This document shows positions 16,340 to 23,348 of a stretch of 43,158 bases of DNA, piece after piece. Made by a program: the position numbers and the translations under genes. The DNA is taken from NCBI GenBank assembly GCA_035549875.1, contig DASZPV010000117.1, positions 1-43,158 of the forward strand, read 5' to 3'. The notes below the pieces were generated by a model that saw only the letters and a program-made list of their open reading frames with translations, was not told the origin of the DNA and made no database searches. Each line of letters starts with the position of its first letter. Position 1 is the stretch's first letter. The stretch comes from JAKFWI01 sp035549875 (GTDB lineage: Bacteria; Pseudomonadota; Alphaproteobacteria; Caulobacterales; Aquidulcibacteraceae).

Positions 16340-16999
16340 TCAGAGGCGCACAGATAGTTCCGCTGGGCGCTCGGCTGTTTGGAAACGCGCAGCCAGCGCC
16401 TTGCGCAGCGCCCGGTCGAGATCGTGCTTGCGCGCGTTCTGTTTCGCCGGCGCCAGCAGCCGCGTCGGCGCGTTGCGCTCGACGCCCAGCCACAACACCG
16501 GCGCGCCGGCCGCGAGCGCCAGCGCGATGACATGTCCAGTCCCGCCCGGCCCTTTCGCCGCGGCGCCGCTCCACACGGCCAGAAGGAGATGGCAATGCTG
16601 CGCGATGAATGCGCCGACGCCGCCATATCCGGCATCGTCATCGGCGTCGTTTTCCGGGTGCGGATGAACCTTGCGCGCCGCTTTCATCAGCGCGCGAAAT
16701 TCCTTCACGGACGCCTTGTCGCCGAAATCGCGCTCATACCTTTTGACCGAAAACGGCAGCGGCGCTTCGAGCGCCCAGCCGCGCGCAAGGGCCGCCTCGG
16801 CGCCGTAGCGGTCGGTTCCTTCAGCCAACGCCGAGAGCATGGTGAAACGGCCCGCGCCGGCCGCTTCGCCAATCTCTTCGATCACGCCGAGAAGCCGCCC
16901 GATCGTATCGCGTATCCGCGGCCGCGCAGCCTCCGGCAATTGATTGAGCCGATGGCCGACAGCGCCAAGCTTCAATTCGGGGCGCGCGAACAGATGCAT
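16340..16999 (-). CDS. SLOG-domain (nucleotide-ligand sensor-like) protein
   Basis: Protein of 219 aa that is essentially one SLOG domain, the Rossmann-like fold of LOG/DprA/Smf relatives that binds nucleotide-derived ligands. Diagnostic segments are VGHR at 14-17, LSALAEGTDRYGAEAALARG (residues 55-74), the LPF...YERDF segment and LLLAVWSG followed by GGTGHVIALA at 152-161. There is no transmembrane segment or fused effector. The ATG at 16999 overlaps the patatin TGA as TGATG, so the two are translationally coupled; a start six codons upstream is possible. In published surveys SLOG proteins are frequent sensors in nucleotide-signalling immune systems (for example ThsA of Thoeris). I infer a sensor or regulator for the patatin. 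Confidence 0.8.
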   Translation of the reverse strand: MHLFARPELKLGAVGHRLNQLPEAARPRIRDTIGRLLGVIEEIGEAAGAGRFTMLSALAEGTDRYGAEAALARGWALEAPLPFSVKRYERDFGDKASVKEFRALMKAARKVHPHPENDADDDAGYGGVGAFIAQHCHLLLAVWSGAAAKGPGGTGHVIALALAAGAPVLWLGVERNAPTRLLAPAKQNARKHDLDRALRKALAARFQTAERPAELSVRL

Positions 17000-18243
17000 C
17001 AGGACGCCAGCGCCCAACTGGTCCAGTCGGGCGGATCGAACGCCGGCGACGGATATTTGGCATGCGCGAAACGCGGCCCGGCCGCCTCGCCGATTTCCAG
17101 TAACAAGCGCATGTTCGCCGGCTTGCCGTTGGCCATATCGTCCAACTGATCGATCACGGCGGCGGTGAGTTCGCGGCCCAATATCTCTTCGATATAGGTC
17201 GGCGACGCCCTTTGCCCGCGCTTGGGCTTTGCTCGTGATTTACGATCCAGCCGGACATCGATGCGCTGAAAGTCCAGCAAGGGCTCAGGCGTGATCCGCT
17301 GGCCGCCCATGTCGCCGATCTCGCCGTTGATCCGCCACGGCATTTGCGGCTCGCTCAACGCCTGCAGCAGCGTAATGCCCTGCACCTGCGAGTCATAGAT
17401 CATCGACTTCAACGAATGCACGCCGCGCAGGCCCGGCGGCTGGCCGCGAAAACTTTCGCCGTCAATTTCAGGCCGGCGCACGCCCGTGCCAAACGAAGTC
17501 ATCATCAGGTTTTGTGCGCCGGACTTCCAGGAAAAGCCGTAGCCCGGCAGCAGCGCCAACAGCAGAAGGCTCATCGAGGGATTGTTGTTGCCGCTAACGG
17601 CGCCATCCACGAAATATGCCCGCTGCGTGACGCGTTCGTGTTCATCGTAAGCGATCGGGATCACCACCTCGTCAAAAAACGTCGGCGCCGCCGCGCTGGC
17701 CTGCACCAGATCGATCAGCCGGTAGCGCTTGTTCGGCACCACGCCCTCATCCGGATTTTCCGGATCGAAAAATTTGCCGTTCGGATTATTCGCCAACACC
17801 CAGGCGCTGCCGGTGTCGATGCGCTTGGCGTGCAGCGCCAGGCCCGTGCGCAGATCGGGCGAGCCGAGCGTTTTGCGGCCCAACACCGGGTCGAGCGCGG
17901 CGCGCAGCGCCTTGGGATCGAATTTCGACCGGAACAGGCCGCCATCGCCAACCTGCTTGCCGAACACTTTCGGACCCAGATCGAGATACATGTCGATCAG
18001 CGCATCGACGCTGTTGCCGAGCGCCAGGCCCGCCGAAATGATCGCCCCGGTGGATGTGCCGCCGATCAGATCGTAATAATCCGACAGCACGAAATTCGGG
18101 TTGTTCGAGCGGCGGCGCAATTCGCGCTCCAGCGCCTTCATCATGCCCAGCGTAAGGATGCCCTTCACGCCCCCGCCGTCGAGCGCGAGAATGCGCTTGG
18201 GCCCCGTATTCGCGTCAAACCGGCTGGACAGCGACCGCGCCAT
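16999..18243 (-). CDS. patatin-like phospholipase coupled to SLOG protein
   Basis: Protein of 414 aa. It has DGGGVKG at 22-28, GTSTG with nucleophile Ser64, and Asp213 in VDGAVSGNNNPS, so the Ser-Asp dyad and oxyanion loop are intact. It shares long stretches with the patatin at 4947-6239 (for example DLIGGTSTG, RTGLA, VQASAAAPTFF), so the two are paralogues. It is predicted cytosolic and membrane-attacking. Its TGA shares a base with the ATG of the SLOG gene. Patatins of this type serve as membrane-degrading effectors in CBASS (CapV) when a nucleotide messenger activates them. No CD-NTase is present here, so a SLOG-controlled mode is inferred. Confidence 0.9.
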   Translation of the reverse strand: MARSLSSRFDANTGPKRILALDGGGVKGILTLGMMKALERELRRRSNNPNFVLSDYYDLIGGTSTGAIISAGLALGNSVDALIDMYLDLGPKVFGKQVGDGGLFRSKFDPKALRAALDPVLGRKTLGSPDLRTGLALHAKRIDTGSAWVLANNPNGKFFDPENPDEGVVPNKRYRLIDLVQASAAAPTFFDEVVIPIAYDEHERVTQRAYFVDGAVSGNNNPSMSLLLLALLPGYGFSWKSGAQNLMMTSFGTGVRRPEIDGESFRGQPPGLRGVHSLKSMIYDSQVQGITLLQALSEPQMPWRINGEIGDMGGQRITPEPLLDFQRIDVRLDRKSRAKPKRGQRASPTYIEEILGRELTAAVIDQLDDMANGKPANMRLLLEIGEAAGPRFAHAKYPSPAFDPPDWTSWALAS

Positions 18244-18322
18244 GCTTCGTCCCCACTCGTCCGGCTGACGCTAGCGTCTCGCGCCCGCTGATTGAAGGGC
18301 TTGACGAGCCCATTTGCAGTAT

Positions 18323-18360
18323 CCCTCTCCCGCGTGCGGGAGAGGGGCAGGGGTGAGGGC
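18323..18360 (+). repeat. REP-like palindromic element, left flank of DUF559 gene
   Basis: The unit has a hairpin CCCTCTCCCGCGTGCGGGAG-AGGGG followed by the tail CAGGGGTGAGGGC. It ends at the base before the DUF559 stop codon. A nearly identical copy lies in inverted orientation at 18724-18761 and a direct copy at 20967-21003. The hairpin-plus-conserved-tail design is that of REP (repetitive extragenic palindromic) sequences. Confidence 0.88.
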
Positions 18361-18717
18361 CTACGCCTCGCTCTGCCGCCTCACTTCCTCAAGCACCCGC
18401 GCCGCAAGCGCATCCGGCGCCTCGCCAAACTTCGCCGGCAACCGCAACACACGCCAGCCGAGCGCGGCGATCGCTTTTTCGCGCTCAGCATCAAGTTCAG
18501 CACGGCCAGGAATGGAATGAGCCGCGCCATCCAACTCAATCACCAGCTTTTTCGACACGATCGCGAAATCGACGACGTACCGATCGATCGGATGTTGCCG
18601 GCGGACCGGCAGACCAAACTTGCGAAGCCGCCGCAATGTTTCCCAGGCGCGTTGTTCCGATTTCGGCGCAGTCTGCCGGAGGCGTCGCGCCAGTTTGATT
18701 TTCTGTCCGTCTCGCAT
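18361..18717 (-). CDS. DUF559 endonuclease-domain protein
   Basis: Protein of 118 aa of the DUF559 family, which belongs to the Vsr/PD-(D/E)XK nuclease-like group. The core VVDFAIVSKKLVIELDGAAH (residues 48-67) supplies the Asp and the E-x-D pair expected at the metal site, followed by REKAIAALGWRVLRLP, typical of Vsr-like folds. The leading helix TAPKSEQRAWETLRRLR is also family-typical. Biochemical function is not established for most members. The gene is bounded immediately on each side by inverted copies of one 37-base palindromic repeat, so gene plus repeats look like a unit. It lies just downstream of serS. Confidence 0.85.
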   Translation of the reverse strand: MRDGQKIKLARRLRQTAPKSEQRAWETLRRLRKFGLPVRRQHPIDRYVVDFAIVSKKLVIELDGAAHSIPGRAELDAEREKAIAALGWRVLRLPAKFGEAPDALAARVLEEVRRQSEA

Positions 18718-18723
18718 TGAGGT

Positions 18724-18761
18724 CCCTCACCCCTGCCCCTCTCCCGCGTGCGGGAGAGGGG
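18724..18761 (-). repeat. REP-like palindromic element, right flank of DUF559 gene
   Basis: Inverted copy of the element at 18323-18360: the same CCCTCACCCC tail and hairpin, differing only at the central loop and one flanking base. It fills the gap between the DUF559 start (18717) and the serS stop (18762), so it could also act as a 3' hairpin for serS mRNA. Confidence 0.88.
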
Positions 18762-20351
18762 TTACTTCGCCCCGATCCGCTCTTTCCCGCCCATATACGG
18801 GCGCAGCTTCTCCGGCACCGTCACCGAACCATCCGCGTTCTGATAGTTCTCCAGGATCGCCACCAGCGTGCGCCCCACAGCAAGCCCCGAGCCGTTCAGC
18901 GTGTGGACGAAGCCCTTCACCTTGCCGTCCTTGCCGCGATAGCGCGCGTTCATGCGGCGGGCCTGAAAGTCACCGCAATTGCTGCACGAGGAAATCTCGC
19001 GGTATTTGTTCTGGCTCGGCAGCCAGACTTCGAGGTCGTAGGTCTTGCGCGCGGAAAAACCCATGTCGCCGGCACAGAGCAGCATGCGCCGAAACGGCAG
19101 ATCGAGGCGGCGGAGCACTTCTTCGGCGCAAGCCGTCATCCGCTCATGCTCGGCCTCGGACTCTTCCGGCGCAACGATCGAAACCAGCTCCACCTTGCGA
19201 AACTGATGCATGCGGATCATGCCGCGCGTATCCTTCCCCGCCGCGCCCGCTTCGGAACGGAAGCAGAGCGTGTCCGCCGTCATACGGATGGGAAGCGCAG
19301 ATTCATCGACGATCTGGCCGTTGTAGAGATTGGTTAGCGGCACCTCGGCGGTGGGGGTGAGCCAACGGCGCGCCGGTATCGCCTCACCTAAGAGCGCGGC
19401 GGCTAGCAGTTCTCGATTGTACTCAGCATCGACGAGTTCTTGAAACTTAATTTGCCTGGCCCCGAGTGCCATCAGTCCAGTTAAATTCCTTGTCTGAACA
19501 TCGGCGTCTGCCGCTTGCGCAAGCACGGCCATGCGCGGAGCGCGTTCCCTAAAAAATTCAGTTATAGTTTCTATCGGCAACGCAGTGGAAAAAAGATCCA
19601 CGGCAAATTTCGGCAATTGCCCCGTTCCGAACGCCGCTTCGTCCTTCACCAACACCGGCGGCGCGATTTCCGTGTAGCCGTATTCCTCCGTGTGCAGATC
19701 AACCATGAACGCGGCCAGCGCGCGTTCCATGCGCGCCAGTTCGCCCTTCAGCGCCACGAAGCGCGCGCCGGATATCCGGGCGGCGGCTTCGAAATCCATC
19801 AATCCCATCGCCTCGCCAATGGCGACGTGATCTTTCGGCTGAAAATCGAAACGCCGGACCCCCTCCGGCTCGCTCCGCTCGCCACCTCCCCCGTAAACGG
19901 GGGAGGATGTGCGCGGCAATGCTCCCCCGTTTACGGGGGAGCTGTCAGCGAAGCTGACTGAGGGGGGCCAGGCGGCACGCAAAACATTTCCGGTTTCGTC
20001 CGCGCCATCCGGCACGTCCGCCGCCGGCAAATTCGGCAGCGCGGCGAGGATGTCATGCACCTGCTTTGCTAAATCAGCCTCCTTCGCGCCTTCGCGCTCG
20101 ATCGCTTCCTTGAGGCTCGTGACCTCGCTCATCAGGCGCTGGGCTTCGGCTTCGTTCTTCTGCGCCTTCGCGGCGCCGATCTGCTTGCTGGCGGCGTTGC
20201 GCGCGGCTTCGGCTTCCTGCTTTGCGGTTTTCGCCGCGCGCAATTGCGCGTCCAGCGCCAGGATCGCATCGGTCTGTTTCGGCAAGCCACGCCGCGCCCA
20301 TGCCGCGTCATAAGCGGCGGGATTGTCCCTGATGGCCTGAATATCGTGCAT
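18762..20351 (-). CDS. serS: seryl-tRNA synthetase with two in-frame insertions
   Basis: Class II synthetase of 529 aa charging tRNA-Ser; bacterial homologues are usually about 425 aa. The N-terminal coiled-coil arm spans about residues 30-105, motif 1 lies near 222-236 (EEYGYTEIAPPVLV), motif 2 is FRSEAGAAGKDTRGMIRMHQF at 364-384 and motif 3 is LNGSGLAVGRTLVAILENYQ. Two insertions explain the extra length. Residues about 126-164 are translated from a pair of REP palindromes placed between DETGNV and RRFDFQPKDH. Residues about 256-328 are an unknown helical segment placed between LPKFAVDLF and RWLTPTAEVPLTN. All catalytic motifs are intact, so the enzyme is probably functional. The ATG at 20351 gives the family N-terminus. 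Confidence 0.93.
   Translation of the reverse strand: MHDIQAIRDNPAAYDAAWARRGLPKQTDAILALDAQLRAAKTAKQEAEAARNAASKQIGAAKAQKNEAEAQRLMSEVTSLKEAIEREGAKEADLAKQVHDILAALPNLPAADVPDGADETGNVLRAAWPPSVSFADSSPVNGGALPRTSSPVYGGGGERSEPEGVRRFDFQPKDHVAIGEAMGLMDFEAAARISGARFVALKGELARMERALAAFMVDLHTEEYGYTEIAPPVLVKDEAAFGTGQLPKFAVDLFSTALPIETITEFFRERAPRMAVLAQAADADVQTRNLTGLMALGARQIKFQELVDAEYNRELLAAALLGEAIPARRWLTPTAEVPLTNLYNGQIVDESALPIRMTADTLCFRSEAGAAGKDTRGMIRMHQFRKVELVSIVAPEESEAEHERMTACAEEVLRRLDLPFRRMLLCAGDMGFSARKTYDLEVWLPSQNKYREISSCSNCGDFQARRMNARYRGKDGKVKGFVHTLNGSGLAVGRTLVAILENYQNADGSVTVPEKLRPYMGGKERIGAK
19368..19586 (-). other. in-frame insertion of unknown origin inside serS
   Basis: About 219 bases encoding about 73 residues (IETITEFFRERAPRM and AEYNRELLAAALLGEAIP are examples) that interrupt the normally short loop between LPKF..DLF and the PTAEVPLTN strand of SerRS. 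Hand-counted GC over 19381-19580 is about 53%, well below the surrounding gene, and it contains AT-rich runs near 19551-19570. It is predicted helical. I see no palindromic ends, so it differs from the REP insertion. Boundaries are set from knowledge of the SerRS family, not from an alignment. Confidence 0.65.
19861..19970. repeat. REP pair (BIME-like) inside serS coding sequence
   Basis: Two copies of the 20-base hairpin CTCCCCCGTAAACGGGGGAG lie in inverted orientation (19885-19904 and 19922-19941), exact reverse complements of each other. They are flanked by inverted outer tails (CCCCCTCCGGCTCGCTCC on one side, AGCTGACTGAGGGGGG on the other). This head-to-tail pairing is typical of REP doublets. 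It is translated in frame as about 39 extra residues of SerRS. Confidence 0.85.
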
Positions 20352-20410
20352 GCGAGAATCTGCTCCGTGCGCAGGCTCTAGCAAGCCGCGCGCGCCCGGC
20401 GAAGCGCTTT

Positions 20411-20539
20411 CCTTCTCCCGCATGCGGGAAGGTGGATTGCCGCGCAGCGGCAAGACGGATGAGGGAAGCCCGGCGCCAACACCCTCATCCGACCTCGCTC
20501 CGCTCGGTCACCTTCTCCCGCTCGCGGGAGAAGGAAAGC
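20411..20539. repeat. REP doublet upstream of serS
   Basis: Two inverted, related units: CCTTCTCCCGCATGCGGGAA with tail ending in GACGGATGAGGG, and the opposite-facing CCCTCATCCGACCTCGCTCC with hairpin TTCTCCCGCTCGCGGGAGAA. Read toward each other they align over most of about 50 bases. The pair lies 60 bases upstream of the serS ATG, so serS transcription must start between them or pass through them. Confidence 0.8.
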
Positions 20540-20966
20540 TCCGCGGATAAAAAATACTTATCCTACAGCGCCAATTCTCCCGCATAATCGCCTCGTCCTG
20601 ACACGGGAGGGTTTCGGAGCGCTCCGAAAGTTCTGAATGTCAGGGCGGCGATCGGTGCGGGTTCTGCCTTCGGGGTAGTTGAAACCGAAGGGTCCGGAGC
20701 TGTCGGAAGCTCTGCGCATGAACCGGAAACTGGGCTTGGAGCTAAGCCTCTGGGCGTCCATCCAGAGCGCGAGCCGCTGGGCCAAGTACAACTCCGCGGT
20801 CCCTGTCCGGGGTAAACGATCGCAAACCGGGGCGCGAGCATCCGCGCAGGCGCTGCGCAAGCAGCGTCCGCAAAAAAAGAATCTCGGCGCGCTGTTCGCG
20901 CCCCGACCTCCCATCTGGGAGTGAACTTTTCCAAACGCGGAGCGAAAGCCCGTGGCTATTGGCGTT
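20540..20966. other. structured intergenic segment, candidate non-coding RNA
   Basis: No convincing protein gene lies between serS (20351) and the DUF3754 gene (21108). Besides the flanking REPs, this part contains closely spaced perfect hairpins. CCTGACA/TGTCAGG (20598-20644) encloses the palindrome TTCGGAGCGCTCCGAA. Others are CCTTCGG/CCGAAGG (20667-20691), CTCTGG/CCAGAG (20748-20767), GGCGCG/CGCGCC (20886-20902) and CTCCCATCTGGGAG (20908-20921). Short ORFs exist on both strands but none resembles a known protein. I could not match it to 6S, tmRNA, RNase P or SRP RNA by their conserved motifs. It is a candidate only. Confidence 0.4.
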
Positions 20967-21095
20967 CCCTCTCCCGCGTGCGGGAGAGGGGCAGGGGTGA
21001 GGGCATTGGCGCAGAACTCAACGTCAGCAGAACGGGCCCTCATCCGTCTCGCGCCTGCGGCGCGATCCGCCTTCACCATCAAGGGAAGGTGGGAG
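20967..21095. repeat. REP doublet downstream of DUF3754 gene
   Basis: A direct copy of the 18323-18360 element (hairpin CCCTCTCCCGCGTGCGGGAG plus GCAGGGGTGAGGG tail) spans 20967-21003. About 30 bases on lies a diverged inverted partner beginning CCCTCATCCGTCTCGCGCC (near 21039) and ending in the short stem-forming CCTTCACC...GGGAAGGTGG. The doublet ends about 12 bases before the stop codon of the DUF3754 gene. Confidence 0.78.
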
Positions 21096-21107
21096 ACCTG
21101 CACGCGC

Positions 21108-22331
21108 TTAGCCTTTCGCGGCGTACTGGAAGATATTGTCCCATGCCGTATCGAGGCGCTTGAGCGCTTCTTCCGGCGGCGCCGCGATGAATTTGTCGCC
21201 CTCCTGCGAAACCAGGTTCAGGCGCTGCAGTTTGCCGAGCGCGTCATGAATTTCGAAATCGACGGCGAAATTCATCTGCTCGCGCAGGAACGCTTCGCAG
21301 GAAGCATCGAGCGCCGCCTTGTCCATGGCCCCATGCTTCAGCAGCGCGTGATAGGCCAGCGCGGCTTCTTTCACGTCCTGTTCTTCCGCCGCGGCGACAA
21401 GGGCGTAGAGCACGCCGGTATTGTTCGCCGCGTTGCGGAAATACACCGTGTCGGAAAGCTTCTTCTGGTATTTCAGCGATTGGCGTTCGTATTTCACCCA
21501 TTGCCGCATCATGAAGCCGCCCAGCGCCACGATGCCGGACACCGCCGCGAGCGCCTTTTTCACCGAATCGTTGTCGATCGCGCCTTTGGCGCCGAGATAG
21601 GCCGCGATCACCGTGAAGATCACCGGGATCGCCGCGCCCAGTTGCAGCAACAGCGGCGCGCCGCCGGCCAATGCCGGCAGACCGAGAAACACCTGGTCGC
21701 TGCGCTTCATCGTCGGCTTGGCGCCGGGATGCAGCGCGGCCAGTTCGTGGCGCGCGACATTGCGGAAATGTTTCAGCAGCACCGCGCCGGGAACCGCGCC
21801 TTGCGGCGTGCGCTTGTGCGGCTGGGTATCGAACGCGACCATCAGCACGACGTCGTGCAGCACTTCGCTTTCAACTTCGAGCTTGGAAAGACCCAGCAGC
21901 CGGCGGCGCGCGAATTTCTGCTCCGTCGCCCCGCGCGAAAAATAACGGACGCGCCTGATGCCGGCGTCGGAGGTCTTGAGCTTGAGTTCGCTGAGCGCGT
22001 CGGCGCGGGCGTCGCGGCCAAGCGCCTCAAACGGCGTCTCGACAAAGTTCGCCGTTGTCAGCACGCCGGTCAGCGCCTCCTCGAACGGGGCGAGGGCGCC
22101 GGAATCGGCCGCTTCGCCCGGGCGGTCGGGGTCGAGCGGAAAATAGAGGTCCTTCAGCTTTTCCAGCGCGGCGAAGGCTTCGTAGTGAAAGATCGCCGCC
22201 ACCAGCCGCATGGCCTCGTGAAACGAAGCTTCCGCCCCGCCGAGCCCTTCGGCGCCGGCAAGGGCCTTGAACAGATCGCCCGGTCGGACCGGAATATAGG
22301 AATCCTTGCGCGGCGGCGTTTTCGTCATCAT
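21108..22331 (-). CDS. DUF3754 (TMEM143-like) membrane protein
   Basis: Protein of 407 aa resembling the DUF3754/TMEM143 family, whose function is unknown in bacteria and eukaryotes. The N-terminal half is soluble and includes the family-like SYIPVRPGDLF start and the FSRGATEQKF...LGLSKLEVE segment. Two hydrophobic spans lie near residues 214-247 (VFLGLPALAGG to VIFTVIAAYLG) and 258-275 (KKALAAVSGIVALGGFMM). The C-terminal domain (KYQKKLSDTVYFRNAANNTGVLYAL) is also conserved in the family. I chose the first of two adjacent ATGs at 22331; an upstream start lacks support. It is divergent from the C13 peptidase gene with 72 bases between starts. Confidence 0.75.
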   Translation of the reverse strand: MMTKTPPRKDSYIPVRPGDLFKALAGAEGLGGAEASFHEAMRLVAAIFHYEAFAALEKLKDLYFPLDPDRPGEAADSGALAPFEEALTGVLTTANFVETPFEALGRDARADALSELKLKTSDAGIRRVRYFSRGATEQKFARRRLLGLSKLEVESEVLHDVVLMVAFDTQPHKRTPQGAVPGAVLLKHFRNVARHELAALHPGAKPTMKRSDQVFLGLPALAGGAPLLLQLGAAIPVIFTVIAAYLGAKGAIDNDSVKKALAAVSGIVALGGFMMRQWVKYERQSLKYQKKLSDTVYFRNAANNTGVLYALVAAAEEQDVKEAALAYHALLKHGAMDKAALDASCEAFLREQMNFAVDFEIHDALGKLQRLNLVSQEGDKFIAAPPEEALKRLDTAWDNIFQYAAKG

Positions 22332-22403
22332 TCTTACCCCGTCGCACTTAGCCGCCGGCTCGGCGGCCAAGCAAGACGGTCAAGGGCGCGAGGAAGGCCA
22401 GCC

Positions 22404-23348
22404 ATGAAGTTTCGCCTGCGAACCATCGCCTTTTGTCTGCTGCTGGCCGGAACAGCCGCGGCGCAGGCCCCCGCGGGGCCGCCGAAAGAGCCGATCATCT
22501 ACAAGGGCATGGGGCTGGAAGGCGGGGAGTTCGCCCTGCCGCCCGAGGTTGAAGCGCGGCAAAAGCAGTTGATCGACGCCGCCCTGGCCGGCGTCCAGCC
22601 CCAGCGGCCGGGCGTACACGACGTATACGTCATGACGGCTGGCCTCTGGAGCGACCACGTCTTTGAAAACGAATCGTCAAATGCGGCCGACATTCTAACC
22701 GAGCGCTACGGCGCGCAGGGGCGCAGAATCGTGCTGGCGACGAATTATGCGGCGAACGGGCGGGGCCTGCCGGCCGCCACGCCGGAACATCTGGTCGCCG
22801 CCTTCGGCAAAGTCGGCGAATTGATGGACAAGGACGAAGATATATTCGTGCTGTTCATGACATCGCATGGCGGCCCGAATTCCGGCATCGCCCTGCGTGA
22901 CCGCGAACGCATGGACTACACGCTGTCGCCGCGCAATCTGCGCGGTGCGCTGGACAAGGCGGGCATCAAGAAGCGCGTGCTGATCCTGGCGGCGTGTTAT
23001 TCCGGCCAGTTCGTGCCGGCGTTTCGCGACGATCCCGATACGATCCTGCTGACCGCCGCCTCTAAGGATCGCCCATCCTTCGGCTGCCAGCCCGAGCGCG
23101 ACTGGACCTATTTCGGCGATGCGTTTTTCAACCGCGCCCTGCGTGCGGGCGGGGGCCTGGTTCCGGCGTTTCAGCGCGCGCGCAAACAGATCGCGCAATG
23201 GGAGGCGGCCGATGGCGAGCAGCCTTCCGATCCGCAGATCTATGTCGGCGCAGAGGCGGCCAAACTACTCGGCGCGGTCGAGCAGAGTTTCCCGCCGCCG
23301 CAGGAGATTGATTTCGCCTCGGCCAAGCCGCCCACGGCCACGCCCTAG
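22404..23348 (+). CDS. secreted C13-family (legumain-like) cysteine peptidase
   Basis: Protein of 314 aa with a Sec signal peptide (RLRTIAFCLLLAGTAAAQA, cleavage near residue 21). The mature part is a peptidase C13/caspase-clan (CD) domain. His155 lies in FVLFMTSHGGPNSG and Cys198 in VLILAACYSGQF, each after a hydrophobic strand as clan CD requires. An upstream strand (HDVYVMTAGLWSDHVFENES) and a late RPSFGCQPERDWTYFGDAFF segment complete the fold. Legumains cleave after Asn or Asp; the specificity here is unknown. Localisation is predicted periplasmic. Its stop shares the palindrome CTAG with the convergent Lrp gene. Confidence 0.85.
   Translation: MKFRLRTIAFCLLLAGTAAAQAPAGPPKEPIIYKGMGLEGGEFALPPEVEARQKQLIDAALAGVQPQRPGVHDVYVMTAGLWSDHVFENESSNAADILTERYGAQGRRIVLATNYAANGRGLPAATPEHLVAAFGKVGELMDKDEDIFVLFMTSHGGPNSGIALRDRERMDYTLSPRNLRGALDKAGIKKRVLILAACYSGQFVPAFRDDPDTILLTAASKDRPSFGCQPERDWTYFGDAFFNRALRAGGGLVPAFQRARKQIAQWEAADGEQPSDPQIYVGAEAAKLLGAVEQSFPPPQEIDFASAKPPTATP

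Noticed and set aside
20563..20934. A minus-strand ORF of 123 aa upstream of serS
   Set aside because: Its sequence is low-complexity and spans perfect hairpins; no start signal or similarity is convincing, so the segment is listed as structured intergenic DNA.
18323..21095. Possible CRISPR array from repeated hairpins
   Set aside because: The copies are inverted or unevenly spaced, lie inside or beside genes and have no regular spacers or cas genes.
20952..22403. N-terminal extension of the C13 peptidase reading frame of 484 codons
   Set aside because: It is antisense to the DUF3754 gene and reads through a REP element; the signal peptide starts at the ATG at 22404.
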